This document shows, piece after piece, positions 31,330-41,679 of a stretch of 64,000 bases of DNA (the stretch's first letter is position 1; each line of letters starts with the position of its first letter). Under the pieces are notes generated by a model. The model was not told the origin of the DNA. It saw only the letters and a program-made list of their open reading frames with translations, and did no database searches. The stretch spans positions 8,657,986-8,721,985 of the forward strand of contig OY754964.1 in the NCBI GenBank assembly GCA_963576475.1, written 5' to 3'. Origin of the DNA: Molanna angustata (Eukaryota; Arthropoda; Insecta; Trichoptera; Molannidae). Position numbers and translations under genes: made by a program.

Positions 31330-33610
31330 GTTGGTTTTTAAGTACATAGTATTAGGTAGGTACCTACCTACAACAAAATTCGATTCATAAAAAAATTTAT
31401 TTGAATATCACATTATTTCTGTAACCATAGTAACCATTCGAACACGTAAGTAATATCAAATGGTTCGGATACATTTTTTGAATATGTAGGTACCTACATT
31501 GGTTTGTTCGAAGCCACAAAAACGAAAATCATCAATTGTCCGAAATATCAAATATTATATACAAATTATGCAATTTTATTACGCTATACCTACCTTTACT
31601 AATAATTAACAGACTTTTACAATATATGTCTGAAAACTTGCTATAAAGTCTTGTGTTTCATTTTATTATTTCATAATTACATTTATTTCAAAGGTATATT
31701 ATGTATTTTAAAGAACATATTCATTCGGTAGGAAAATTAAATATCGTATGAAAAGATATTAAAATGGCGGGGTTATATGTACATTTGTACAAAACGCTTA
31801 CTTTAAAAATATGTCAAACATTATAATTAGACAAAATATTCAACATGTTTTTCACTTAAAAGCTAAATTATACTTGAAAATATATTTTATTCATGTAAAT
31901 ACGTACTTCTAACTTTTAAATTAACAGATATTTGCGTGCAAAAAGTACACTTTTTTGACAGATATGGTTTGGAAAATTTTGTATGAAAAAAATAATTATT
32001 TAAATATTTTTAATAATTCAGCATTTTTATCGCATTTTTTTAGCGTGACACTGCATCAGGTATACTGGTACATGTTCGCACATAAATTAGATTTTTAGAT
32101 GCTCTTGGTTTTTCAGAAGGCGTGAGACAAACACACACACACATACGCACATAGACACACAAACACACTAACAAAATCATTGTTTTATTAATTTAGATTG
32201 AGATTTTTAAGAGTCCAATATATCGCTCCATATATTCCCAATGTAGGACATAGGCTTCCTACTCCTCCCGTTCCAGTGCGACTCACATTCAATGCGCTAT
32301 TGTAAATCGATGTCGCTTTGACTTTGAATTCTATTTTTTTATAGATATAGATTTCTTATAGCATTTATCCCTTTTTATATTTGTCAGGAGACGAAAAAAT
32401 ATCAACTAAGGGTCACTGGATCGAAAAATTCTGGCAAACTTTCGGGTTTTAAATATCTGATATTTCAGTACTTGGTTTTAGAATACACGAATCTTTCAAT
32501 TCATCGTCTGGCAAATTGATACCAAATCTATGAAGTATAAATAAGTAATTGTATTCTATGTATATTGTATTTATGTAATGTACATAAAATATTATATTTT
32601 TCATTGTTTATTTCCTACAAAATATTTATGTTTGATTATAATACTACTAACAATACTACAAAAACCTGTTATCTACCTGAAATGTATTGTTCAATATCAT
32701 TATACATAAATTGATGAGCTTAGACTATTAGGCATATACTTTGAAATAAAAATAATTTATTTCAAACAAAAACAAAGTATAAATTGAATGATAATATTTT
32801 TTTGACAAAAAACGAGATTACATAGAAAAGAGGGAAAAACATAAAGGAGATTAAAAATTAAGAAATAGGAGTTAAATTTTCTCAAAATATTTCCAATTTT
32901 GTATTTCAGTTTGTTGCGGTATATTTTACGCGATGAAATTCTGCGTTGTTCAAATATTTATCGACCAGCAATGAAAATTAAATCAGTGACCAAATAATAA
33001 TATCAACATCGTGTTTCGAAAGATTCAGATGTGTCCAAGGCCGAAATCAAATCGAGTCGGTAGGTAATTAGAAAATAAAAACTAAATCAGCTAATTAAAT
33101 AATAACGAATTGAATTGATGAAAAAATATATAGAGATACTAAACACGGAACGAATACATAACAGATGTTTTGAATGATCTGTAGAGGTCAAGCTGTGATT
33201 AAACCAAGCCCAAAAAATGGTACAAAATCACACCAAACATCCTTGATATGAACAGATATGACAAACTTATAAATTTCAACATCAATCACACCGAAGATCT
33301 ACATATTATTAAAAAGTATATATCGGAAGGTTTTTCAAAACCTGTATTAACACTATGACTAAAGGCTGCGAAAAATTTGCATAAAGATTGGTAAATCAAT
33401 AGATGTCTTAGGAAATTTTAAGTGATAAAATTATTATTTACTATGCTAAATAATCGAAATAACCAGATCGCAGTATTATCTGCTTGATCTTGTAAAGACA
33501 CTACGTGATGGTATGTTTGTATCATCAAAACCAATGTAATTAATTAGTCTTTTCTATTGTTTTTGAAATGACAATTGGATGGTTACCAGGTATTATAGCG
33601 GACATTGGGA
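31330..33610. other. AT-rich DNA with a CA microsatellite
   Basis: No gene. A short, imperfect CA-rich tract lies at 32127-32170 (ACACACACACACATACGCAC). The rest has no recognisable element ends. Confidence 0.45.
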
Positions 33611-33616
33611 CGTGCC

Positions 33617-33754
33617 CCCCCTAGACAACGTGTCATTTAGCTCAATAAAAGATAACTCAATGTACAGAAGTGACAGTTAACCAGTCACGTAACAACTGTC
33701 ACATCCATACATTGAGTTTTCTTTTCTTGAGCTTAATGACACGTTGTCTAGGGG
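33617..33754. repeat. Hairpin MITE H4
   Basis: Left CCCCTAGACAACGTGTCATT and right AATGACACGTTGTCTAGGGG are exact inverses over 20 bp. Complementarity continues through AGCTCAA, ACTCAATGTA and AGTGACAGTT. The arms span nearly the whole 138 bp. No second copy in this window. Confidence 0.85.
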
Positions 33755-33871
33755 TTGCTTGTTGATCTATTTTGTGTGAGTTTTTACCTCATATGATGTT
33801 TGTTGAGGTGGTAGTTGTGAGTTCAGAAAACTGCGATTGTGTGCCTTTTTAATGTAGAAGGGGAACTATCA

Positions 33872-34062
33872 CCTGGGGGGGCAAGTCTGATCGACCGTCG
33901 AAATCTAAACCCTCCATGTTTACCCATGTCATGGATATATTTATCATATGGAGTTCTATACTATGCTAGGATATTAAAGAACTCCATATGATATTTGTAT
34001 CCATGATATGGGTAAACATGGAGGGTTTTGATTTCGACGGTTGACGAGACATGCCTCCCTGG
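33872..34062. repeat. Hairpin MITE H1, copy 3
   Basis: Ends CCTGGGGGGGCAAGTCTG and CATGCCTCCCTGG. The interior words CATGTCATGGATATATTT and CATATGGAGTTCTAT match the other H1 copies, and their inverse is present on the other arm. Arms with AAACCCTCCATGTTTACCCA are nearly perfect. Confidence 0.85.
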
Positions 34063-34069
34063 TTCATAA

Positions 34070-34520
34070 TTATTTTTTGTCACTGCAAATTGTAAACTCC
34101 TAACCCTAGAACAGGATAACATAGCAGTAAATGGCAGTAAACTTGTTGTTGTCATTGTAAATACGGTGTGATAAAAAATAAATAAAAAATAAAATGTTAG
34201 AGGGAAATAAATTATCAATCTTATTTAGATCAAAGATCAATCGTTTCCGAAGAACTGCATTCATCTGTGAAGTTTGATATAAATAACGCCGATATTTCAT
34301 GACGAATTGGAACCAACGAAAAATAAGTAGGTACATGATACATACTAATACTATTTTTTTTCTGTCGTCCAATCACTCAAGGACAAGCTTTACATTCCAT
34401 TTTGATAGGCGACGTCAAACTAAAACGTTCAGTTGAGTCCAACACCGAATTCCAAATTATAGATATTATTTAAAAAAATAAGATTGTACATATATTTCAA
34501 TTTATAAATTGGTAACTTGT
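34070..34520. other. AT-rich spacer without identifiable gene
   Basis: Overlapping short open frames at 33961-34372 are shadows of H1 and AT-rich DNA. I assign no function. Confidence 0.4.
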
Positions 34521-34524
34521 GTTT

Positions 34525-34790
34525 GGTTATTCAGATTCTTTATCTTCTCGGATCTATCCATCTCTCCACTGCTTTATGTAGGCCTCATTCAACTTTTTCC
34601 ACCTTGTTCTATCCTGGGGGGCCCTGCAAAGTTTATTTCCCGCAGCTATAACTTTATCTACAGTCTTTCTTTTCTGGGATCGATCTATTTATCTTTTGTC
34701 TTCCCCAGGTCTCCATTTTAGAATTCGTGTCTTGACGCGTGACCTGCCCACTTGAGTCTTTCAATATGGTATATATAAGCTTGGTACCTA
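34525..34790 (-). pseudogene. RTE-type LINE C-terminal relic
   Basis: The minus strand gives IERLKWAGHASRHEF, then WRPGEDKR-like sequence, a decayed basic stretch, and finally a QDRTRWKKLNEAYIKQWRDG-type end before a stop near 34546. This closely matches the end of the RTE copy at 36505-39400 (EEAYIQQWRDG). Frame breaks are present. Confidence 0.75.
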
Positions 34791-34912
34791 AGACGTCAAT
34801 TATCATCATTCCTTATCTTATCGATAAAAAAAGACTTACCAAGACTAAGACAGATTCAATAAAAGAAATTTATTGACAAACATAATTTTATTGAAACTTA
34901 ATGAAAACAAAA

Positions 34913-35905
34913 GTTATATCTATAATAAAAAGTAAAGATTTTTTGATTCTACATTAATTTAATTGAGCGCGATAGACCTATTTCGCCTTGTTAGGGCATT
35001 AACTAGCTTATGACTATTTTGACAAATTTTATTTATATTTATAGATTAATTATGTAGGAGGAGCTTACAGGTTCTTGTGATTGGTCATTTAAAACTATTG
35101 ATATTATACAATGCAAAAAAGAAATAAATTTACTTTACTCTGGTTGGTTGAGACTATTTATTTTTTGACCAATCCCTATTTAAATAATTAGTGATATTGA
35201 ATATAATGAATTGATTTATGGTAATGGCTGGTTTTTCGGTGTAAAGGAAAAAATCAAATTCACTCTAGAAAAAGAAATAGACAGCAATATCCCACAAAAT
35301 AAAATAGCCTTTGATAAAGAATTCAAAATCATAGAAACAATTGCTATGAATAATGGCTACATACGATATTGATTAACCTGAATAGCATAGAATTATAAGC
35401 GGCTAATTTGTGTGACCATGGATGTAATGATTTTGCATGAATAGTGGTATCTGCAAATGTTGGTTTCCGGTAAATACTGAATGAATGTTTATTATTTGTT
35501 CTTTCTATGCATAAATCTAAAAAGTTAATTTTGCTGTCTATTTCTTTTTCTAGAGTGAATTTGATTTTTTCCTTTACACCGAAAAACCAGCCATTACCAT
35601 AAATCAATTCATTATATTCAATTTCACTAATTATTTAAATAGGGATTGGTCAAAAAATAAATAGTCTCAACCAACCAGAGTAAAGTAAATTTATTTCTTT
35701 TTTGCATTGTATAATATCAATAGTTTTAAATGACCAATCACAAGAACCTGTAAGCTCCTCCTACATAATTAATCTATAAATATAAGTAAAATTTGTCAAA
35801 ATAGTCATAAGCTACTTAATGCCCTAACAAGGCGAAATAGGCCTATCGCGCTCAATTAAATTAATGTAGAATCAAAAAGTCTTTACTTTTTATTATAGAT
35901 ATAAC
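34913..35905. mobile_element. Penelope-like element in inverted (head-to-head) arrangement
   Basis: Two 373-bp arms, 34913-35285 and 35533-35905, are inverse copies with only a handful of mismatches, around a 247-bp centre. Both arms encode, inward, the same ELIYGNGWFFGVKEKIKFTL stretch up to a shared EKEIDS. In the minus orientation it then continues into the Penelope-type RT thumb (35344-35607). In the plus orientation it jumps to NIPQNKIAFDKEFKIIETIA and MNNGY, a later piece of the same protein. Partial inverted copies are a known habit of Penelope-like elements. No GIY-YIG endonuclease region is present. Confidence 0.75.
35344..35607 (-). pseudogene. Penelope-like reverse-transcriptase fragment
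   Basis: The minus-strand frame of 87 codons reads IKFTLEKEIDSKINFLDLCI, then NNKHSFSIYRKPTFADTTIH, then a HPWSHKLAAYNSMLFRLINI word. FLDL..., IYRKPT and the H..HK..A..S...R pattern are conserved at the C-terminal side of Penelope-type RTs. The YADD-bearing palm and the GIY-YIG nuclease are missing. After LINI the frame crosses the inversion point and ends in unrelated residues. The listed ATG is internal to the protein and not a true start. Confidence 0.75.
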
Positions 35906-35919
35906 ATATAATGGAATTC

Positions 35920-36500
35920 TACCAAATAAAAACTTCATCGATAATTAAAACAAAAGTTATACAAAAATTAAAAAAAAAAATTTTGAACTTTTTATTGACA
36001 CTGACTATCAAAAATTATCATCAAACATGTATGATGTCCATGAGTTCAATTCCCTGTAGGGTTTTTTTTAAATTTATTTTTGATAAATAAATATGAAAAT
36101 TATAAAATAATGGTCTTTTTGATAGATTGCTACCGGTTAGTGTCATATATAATTAATGGATTGTGATTTTTTTATTTGTTTTATACAACTTAGGTTAGTT
36201 TACCAGCTTTTACGAAAATTTTAATACTTGAATCTGAATGAGTTGTTTTTTTTATTTTAACTTATACGAAGGAAAAACGCCTAGTGATTTTTCCACAAAA
36301 AATCACATAACCAACCGTTGGATACACGATATCATATTCCGATTACAGATTTGAAATGTATTTGACCTAAATCGTAATAATTTCATAAAAGTTTTCAATG
36401 TTTTTATTAATCACAGAGTACAAAACGAACAATTAAAATAAGATATTCATACTTACAATAAATGTTCTACGAATGATTTAAAATGAAAATAGTTTTATTC
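35920..36500. other. AT-rich spacer
   Basis: No gene or element identified. Confidence 0.4.
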
Positions 36501-36513
36501 TTCTAATCGCCTC

Positions 36514-37968
36514 ATGGATTCTGGGGGAGGCAAAATCTCGAATAAAGGGAAAATCACAGAACTTAAGATCGCGACATATAATATTCGGACTATGAGACAA
36601 GAAGCAGACAGAATTAGACTTGAAAGAGAACTTGATAATGTAAACTGGGATATTCTAGGAATGTGCGAAACAAGACTAAAAGGAGAAGAAGCTGTTACCC
36701 TCTCATCAGGACACCTTTTATATAGAAACAATAAACAAGTCTCAACAGGAGGAGTGGCTATAATGGTACATAAAAGTAAAATAGACAAAGTAATAAAAAT
36801 GAACAGCATATCACACAGAGTCATATATATTATACTGGAACTTAACAAACGATTTAAAATACAGGTCATACAAGTATACGCTCCAACGAGTGCAGCAGTT
36901 GACGAAGAGGTCGAGAAGTTCTATGAAGATATTACAAAGGCGAGAAAATTGGAAAATGCACAACTTAGTATAATAATAGGAGATTTTAATGCAAAATTGG
37001 GAGAGAGGCAGCTTGGGGATCCGCACTACATTGGTAAATTTGGTCTGGGTAAGAGAAATGTAAGAGGAGAAACACTTTTAGACTACCTGCAATGTGAACA
37101 ATTATACTGCGCAAACACATTTTACATGAAGAAAAAACAAAGAAAATGGACATGGAAAAGTCCCGACGGTAGGACAAAAAATGAAATTGACTTTGTTATT
37201 ACAGACAAATTGAAATACTGTAAAGATATATCGGTCCTAAACCAATTTGACGCGGGAAGCGACCACAGATTGGTGAGAGCTTCGTTTAGAATAAATGAAA
37301 AACTAGAAAGGCTTAACATGATCCACAAAAAACCCAGGAAAACACCCACAATCGAAACAATTACCAAACACCAAACAGAATTTCAAAATATACTACAACA
37401 GAAATTAGAACATGAACCAGAGCTTCACAACATGGATATAAATCACCTTACAAATAAAATTACGGAAAGTATTCAGACAGCTGTTAAAACAATATCATTT
37501 AGAAAAACAGGCAAAAACCAAAAACTATCATTAAACACAATAAAACTTATTGAGGAAAGACGACAAACTGACAGAGACTCAAGCAGATATAACACTCTTA
37601 ATAAGATTATCAGGAAGGAAATAAGAAAAGATATCCGAAAATATAATACAAGCCTTATCATGAGCACGATAGAATCAAACAAAAACATGAGAATCCTTAG
37701 ATCAAACAAAACTACTGGCAAATCGAATATCATTAGAATTAAAAACAAAAATGGCGATGTAGTCAATGACAAAAACAAGATAATAGAATCTGTACATGAA
37801 TTTTATACAGATTTGTACAGATCAAAGACACAATATGATGTAGAGAATAATGGCACCATATTAAACGCCGGATCGGAAGAAATGCCAGAAATTGATTACG
37901 ATGAGTTAATAAACGCACTTAAATATATGAAACACAATAAAAGTCCGGGCGAAGATCAAGTGACATGA
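36514..37968 (+). CDS. RTE-type ORF: endonuclease and start of RT (484 aa)
   Basis: Residues about 18-260 form an APE-type endonuclease: KIATYNIRTM (18-27), MCETRL with the catalytic Glu (50-55), IIGDFNAKLG (154-163), NEIDFV (223-228) and SDHRLV (249-254). All of the expected metal and catalytic positions look intact. A basic linker follows (about 270-440). The frame ends at residues around NKSPGEDQVT, the first RT block (K-S-P-G-x-D), where a frameshift moves the coding to the 37965 frame. The start at MDSGGGKISNKGK gives a usual short leader before the endonuclease. Confidence 0.88.
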   Translation: MDSGGGKISNKGKITELKIATYNIRTMRQEADRIRLERELDNVNWDILGMCETRLKGEEAVTLSSGHLLYRNNKQVSTGGVAIMVHKSKIDKVIKMNSISHRVIYIILELNKRFKIQVIQVYAPTSAAVDEEVEKFYEDITKARKLENAQLSIIIGDFNAKLGERQLGDPHYIGKFGLGKRNVRGETLLDYLQCEQLYCANTFYMKKKQRKWTWKSPDGRTKNEIDFVITDKLKYCKDISVLNQFDAGSDHRLVRASFRINEKLERLNMIHKKPRKTPTIETITKHQTEFQNILQQKLEHEPELHNMDINHLTNKITESIQTAVKTISFRKTGKNQKLSLNTIKLIEERRQTDRDSSRYNTLNKIIRKEIRKDIRKYNTSLIMSTIESNKNMRILRSNKTTGKSNIIRIKNKNGDVVNDKNKIIESVHEFYTDLYRSKTQYDVENNGTILNAGSEEMPEIDYDELINALKYMKHNKSPGEDQVT

Positions 37969-38624
37969 TAAAACTAGGCGGCGAAGAGCTCATTGAAGCA
38001 GTTAAAATACTTCTCAATAAGTGCCTAGAACAACAAATAATACCAGAAATCTGGCAAAATGCCGAAGTTATACTTTTACACAAAAAAGGAGATCCCGAAA
38101 ATCTAGAAAACTACCGACCGATCAGCTTATTATCACACTTGTACAAATTACTTACTAAGATTCTTTCAAACCGTTTAACTAAGAAACTAGACTTCTACCA
38201 ACCGATAGAGCAGGCAGGCTTCAGAAAGAGTTTTGGAACTATTGACCATATTCAAACGCTACGCCTGCTTATAGAAAAAGTCACCGAATACAATATTACA
38301 ATCCATTTGGCATTTATTGACTATAAAAAAGCCTTTGACTCGGTAGAACAGTGGGGAGTAATACAAGCTCTAAACGATGCAAGAATCGACTCAAGATACT
38401 CAAGGCTAATTAAATTTATATATGACCATGCCACAATGGTTGTAAAAATTGACGAAGAAACAAAAACGGAAAAAGTAAAAATCTGTAGAGGCGTCAGACA
38501 GGGAGACACCATTTCTCCCAAACTATTTACTGTTGCCCTGGAAAATGTTTTTAAAACTTTAAATTGGGAAAAAAAAGGGTATAAAAATAAATGGCATGTA
38601 TCTGACCCATCTCAGATTTTCTGA
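37965..38624 (+). CDS. RTE-type ORF continued: RT fingers and palm (219 aa)
   Basis: A continuation in another frame. ENYRPISLLSHLYKLLTKIL (residues 48-67), EQAGFRKSFGT (82-92), AFIDYKKAFDSV with the first catalytic Asp (116-127) and CRGVRQGDTISPKLF (174-188) are RT blocks 1-5. Near 38590 the frame is lost again before the catalytic FxDD motif, which is found in the 38596 frame. The ATG at 37965 overlaps the upstream stop and is a by-product of the frameshift, not a true start. Confidence 0.85.
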   Translation: MIKLGGEELIEAVKILLNKCLEQQIIPEIWQNAEVILLHKKGDPENLENYRPISLLSHLYKLLTKILSNRLTKKLDFYQPIEQAGFRKSFGTIDHIQTLRLLIEKVTEYNITIHLAFIDYKKAFDSVEQWGVIQALNDARIDSRYSRLIKFIYDHATMVVKIDEETKTEKVKICRGVRQGDTISPKLFTVALENVFKTLNWEKKGYKNKWHVSDPSQIF

Positions 38625-38826
38625 TGACATAGTTCTTGTAAGTGAAGATCTGGCAGAATTAAGTGGCATGATCAAAGATCCACACGAAGCTTCCCTAAAG
38701 ATTGGCCTGGAGATGAATATAAATAAAACGAAAATAATGAGTTCATCCAGCAACAGCTTAAAAATCGACAACAAAACGATTGAAGCTGTAGACGAGTATA
38801 TTTATCTTGGGCAGAAAATCACATAA
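38596..38826 (+). CDS. RTE-type ORF continued: RT active site (FSDD) and thumb
   Basis: Opens with THLRFSDDIVLVSEDLAEL, carrying the catalytic pair as FSDD in place of the common FADD. EASLKIGLEMNINKTKIM and a YIYLGQKIT thumb word follow. It ends at a stop within ITLGKE-like sequence. Beyond it the coding resumes in another frame with ENQTAEIPRRIGLGWAAFGK, one stop near 38916, then INLKRRVFESCVLP. Confidence 0.8.
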   Translation: MYLTHLRFSDDIVLVSEDLAELSGMIKDPHEASLKIGLEMNINKTKIMSSSSNSLKIDNKTIEAVDEYIYLGQKIT

Positions 38827-38931
38827 GGGAAGGAAAACCAAACAGCGGAAATACCTAGAAGGATTGGTCTCGGCTGGGCTGCTTTTGGCAAACTCCAGCA
38901 TGTCCTAAAAAACAAATAAATCCCCATTAAT

Positions 38932-39375
38932 TTGAAACGAAGAGTTTTTGAATCGTGTGTCCTCCCTGTGATGACGTATGGTCTAGAAACGATGACATTG
39001 ACTGCCAACACCACATACAAACTTAAATGCGCACAGCGATCCATGGAGAGGCAAATGTTAGGCATAAGTCTGAGAAATAAAATAAGAAATGAAGAGATCA
39101 GACGCCAGACCAAGGTTGTCGACATTATGGACCATGTAGCAAGATTAAAGTGGCAATGGGCAGGTCACGTTGCTAGACAGGGAACAGAGAGATGGGCACC
39201 CAGAGTTATGAGGTGGAGACCATGGGGAAATAAACGGGGAATAGGTCGACCGATGAAAAGATGGGCGGACGATATTGTCCCTGTTGCGGGTAGAAACTGG
39301 CCGAGACGAGCCATGGACCGAAATAAATGGAAGGATTTTGAAGAGGCCTACATCCAGCAGTGGAGAGACGGCTAA
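38932..39375 (+). CDS. RTE-type ORF continued: C-terminal region (147 aa)
   Basis: The RTE ORF's last part: RRVFESCVLPVMTYGLETM, a CAQRSMERQMLGISLRNKIR block, KWQWAGHVARQGTERW, then RGIGRPMKRWADDIV and the end EEAYIQQWRDG-stop, directly followed by the GAAGAA tail. The whole frame is open. It was probably translated only as part of the upstream ORF, because the internal ATG has no meaning for RTE elements. Confidence 0.82.
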   Translation: MKRRVFESCVLPVMTYGLETMTLTANTTYKLKCAQRSMERQMLGISLRNKIRNEEIRRQTKVVDIMDHVARLKWQWAGHVARQGTERWAPRVMRWRPWGNKRGIGRPMKRWADDIVPVAGRNWPRRAMDRNKWKDFEEAYIQQWRDG

Positions 39376-39660
39376 AGAAGAAGAAGAAGAAGAATTTTAA
39401 TTCTCATACATTTGAATATACTCATAAGATATCTTGATACCAATTGTAATACGCACGTAAATATTAATATCATTTACTCTCTTACTCATTCTGTGAAATA
39501 ATAATATAAAAATTTTAATATTAACATTTGTCAAGCAACCAATCAGGATCCTTCTCAGGTTGATAATGTTATTATGTTTTACGTTTAAAGTGTTCAACTA
39601 ATTAATAATACAATTTCTATTTATTCTTAATTACTTTGTTCAAACCACATTCCAGAACTC

Positions 39661-39850
39661 CAGGTAGATGGGTCGATGGTAGAGTGGTCAGCGCGCTGGG
39701 CTAGTAATCCAGTGGTCGCGAGTTCGAATCCTACCTCGACCGATTTCGTTCACCTATAGCACAAGCATTTATGCTTATTTTTGGGAACGTATAAAGATGT
39801 ATATGTAGGTACCTACTTGTTTAACAAGGACATATTCATTTTTTATTAAA
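39661..39850 (+). repeat. SINE-A, best-preserved copy
   Basis: The tRNA-like head spans about 39668-39743: GGTCGATGGTAGAGTGGTC (box A), anticodon loop CTAGTAA (AGT, Thr) in GGGCTAGTAATCC, box B GAGTTCGAATCC, and a closing CTCGACC that pairs with the start. The body TTCACCTATAGCACAAGC and the tail CTTGTTTAACAAGGAC follow, then a T/A-rich end. The acceptor-like pairing is good, but the D arm is irregular, so I call it a SINE and not a functional tRNA gene. Confidence 0.88.
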
Positions 39851-39859
39851 AAAAACTAA

Positions 39860-41000
39860 GCTTTCACTCTTATGGCTTATTTGCAACTATTTTTAAAAAA
39901 CGCCTAGTTCGGAACCGGTATCGTAGATTCAACAAATAATGTCGTTTGTAAAAGTTAATTAAAATGTAGGAACCCCAAAAGTTAATAGTTAGATATTTGA
40001 AAATAAATATACATGACTCTTTACTATTGGTTAAGGTGTGTTAGGAAAAAAATAGGCATTCTAGCAATTACAGTGTCGTCAAAAAAATCTCTATATTACA
40101 ATGTAACGCGAAGACCGATGACGGAACCCACCTCTATCTGGCGGAGCAAAAAAAGATCACTTTCGGTTTCTCCTATGACAAAATATATATCTGGTCCAAT
40201 AAACTGCCCATTTTTTATGCAATATCAAATTATCATTGTTGATATTGGAAGCTGTAGGTATTATTTATGGTTAGTTATATAAAACCAATCATATTGAAAT
40301 CGACATTTCAGTATGTCGTGACGTCACCATCTGGTAATCTCATGATGAATGTGTTTATTTCGTGTCTTATTTTGCATATTATTTGACCACAATATGTCCT
40401 ATTTTGATTCGTTTCAGAGTACGAAAACGTCTATAGCCAACCGCGCGTAACGACGTAATGAGTCCCGTATAAATGCAGTCAACTTTTTGACATTTCTCTA
40501 TACTAAAATTCAGACGGATAAATTTAGATGAATCAAAATAGGACAAAGTATCGTCTGACCGATATTTTGGAATAATGTCAGAACTAACGATATGCACGGT
40601 GTTGTTTTCCACGTGTAAAATCTTTGAAGGGGTGAATGAGGATGAAAAAATGCGAAAAACCAATTTGGAAACGTGTTTTTTGAAAATACACAAGTATGAT
40701 ATTATTTTCATTTAGATTTTTTGACAATATTTATCTCACAAACTACTGACACGATTTTATCATAGTATCTATATAAAAAAATCACAAGTACCTAACATTT
40801 TAGGGTTTATAGACCTGAAAAAGCCTTAGTTTGTGGCTCTTGCTTTAGAATAGAGCGAAATTTTTATTCTAGAAAAAGCTCGGTTGATAAACTAAATTTA
40901 CCTTAACATAAGTGCTCCTAGATGATTTGGCCATATAGAAAGAGTGAGTAATGATCGTCGGATAAAAAAGTGTGTAAGGCTGATATGGGAGGAATAAACA
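39860..41000. other. AT-rich DNA with a 16-bp inverted pair
   Basis: TGTCCTATTTTGATTC (40395-40410) and its exact inverse (40530-40545) lie 120 bp apart. The interval is less AT-rich and includes GCGCGTAACGACGTAATG. No coding family is seen; the 40379-40711 open frame is unrecognised. Confidence 0.4.
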
Positions 41001-41009
41001 TTAAAAGGG

Positions 41010-41466
41010 AATATAAACCTAAAAATCCCAATTTAAAATCAAATTGCTCAAAAATGTTAAACATTGTGTTTCTAAAAAATACTTTACGTATTTTCAACAT
41101 TTTCCTAGTGAATGTTTAGCACATAAATTTAAAATTCTGTATGAATTCCCCTAAGAAATATCCTTTTACAGCATTTTTTAAATAACCCCATAATTATGTG
41201 TCGTAGAAAAATAAATCTTTTGTGTGCATAGAGTGCATAATACTAAATGAATGACCGATATTTTTTTTTAATTTCAGGCCTGGTTTGTTCTTAGTGTGCA
41301 AAAAATCAACAAATTTTGGGTTGTCGATATATATACAATCACGTACAAACCCTATTCAACGCACGCGGTAATTACCCTTACTAACACGTTACTTCAAAGT
41401 ATATTAGGCGGTTAAATATATCATGTATTCAGTCACTAGATTTAGCTATATAATACATATGTCCTT
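41010..41466 (+). repeat. Unclassified dispersed repeat U1, copy 2
   Basis: Same orientation and order as 13258-13722. TTATGTGTCGTAGAAAAATA, AACGCACGCGGTAATTACC and TAGGCGGTTAAATATATCAT are conserved. Diverged by many substitutions and small indels. Confidence 0.7.
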
Positions 41467-41488
41467 TTAAAGGTCGGCCAGTAAAAAT

Positions 41489-41535
41489 TGACAAGATCAC
41501 ATAAATTGACAAGATCACGTTGACAAGATCACGTA
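41489..41535. repeat. Short tandem repeat (TTGACAAGATCAC)
   Basis: The 13-bp word TTGACAAGATCAC appears three times in 41489-41535, with one unit expanded by an AAA-type spacer. Confidence 0.7.
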
Positions 41536-41564
41536 AAAATAATATATAAGCGTGTGTGAAACGA

Positions 41565-41675
41565 TGCATGGACGTAAATTAGGCGATAAAATGTGTATAA
41601 AAATAGAGGAGACTGACGTTCGGTTCTCTTTGGCTACCCCAAATAGGGAAATAGCGTGATGGTATGGCATTTTAA
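41565..41675 (+). repeat. LINE 3'-end relic (family of 48359-48971)
   Basis: CGTTCGGTTCTCTTTGGCTACC followed by AATAGCGTGATGGTATG matches the LINE's final segment. The upstream CGATGCATGGACG word matches the coding end MRRCMNVDEARDACQDRKMW in decayed form. Confidence 0.6.
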
Positions 41676-41679
41676 ATAT

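Larger units (their letters stand above)
36505..39400 (+). mobile_element. RTE-type non-LTR retrotransposon, full coding length but inactivated
   Basis: One long ancestral ORF with an APE-type endonuclease, RT and C-terminal region lies in order across 36514-39375, followed by a GAAGAAGAAGAAG tail (39376-39394). It is now split by frame changes near 37965 and 38590-38600, a frame change with stop near 38826-38840 and a stop near 38916. Length and the combination of KIATYNIRTM, FIDYKKAFDSV and the closing W-A-G-H...GRP...RW.DD block indicate the RTE clade (BovB-like in wording). No clear target duplication was found; TTTTATTC near 36493 and TTTTAATTC near 39397 are only similar. Confidence 0.88.

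Noticed and set aside
36495..37778. Minus-strand open frames over the RTE element
   Set aside because: They are shadows of the plus-strand RTE frames, rich in S/L/F and without motifs.
39661..39745. Possible functional tRNA-Thr gene
   Set aside because: The D arm is irregular, the terminal pair mismatches, and the segment continues into a conserved SINE body and tail shared by other copies.
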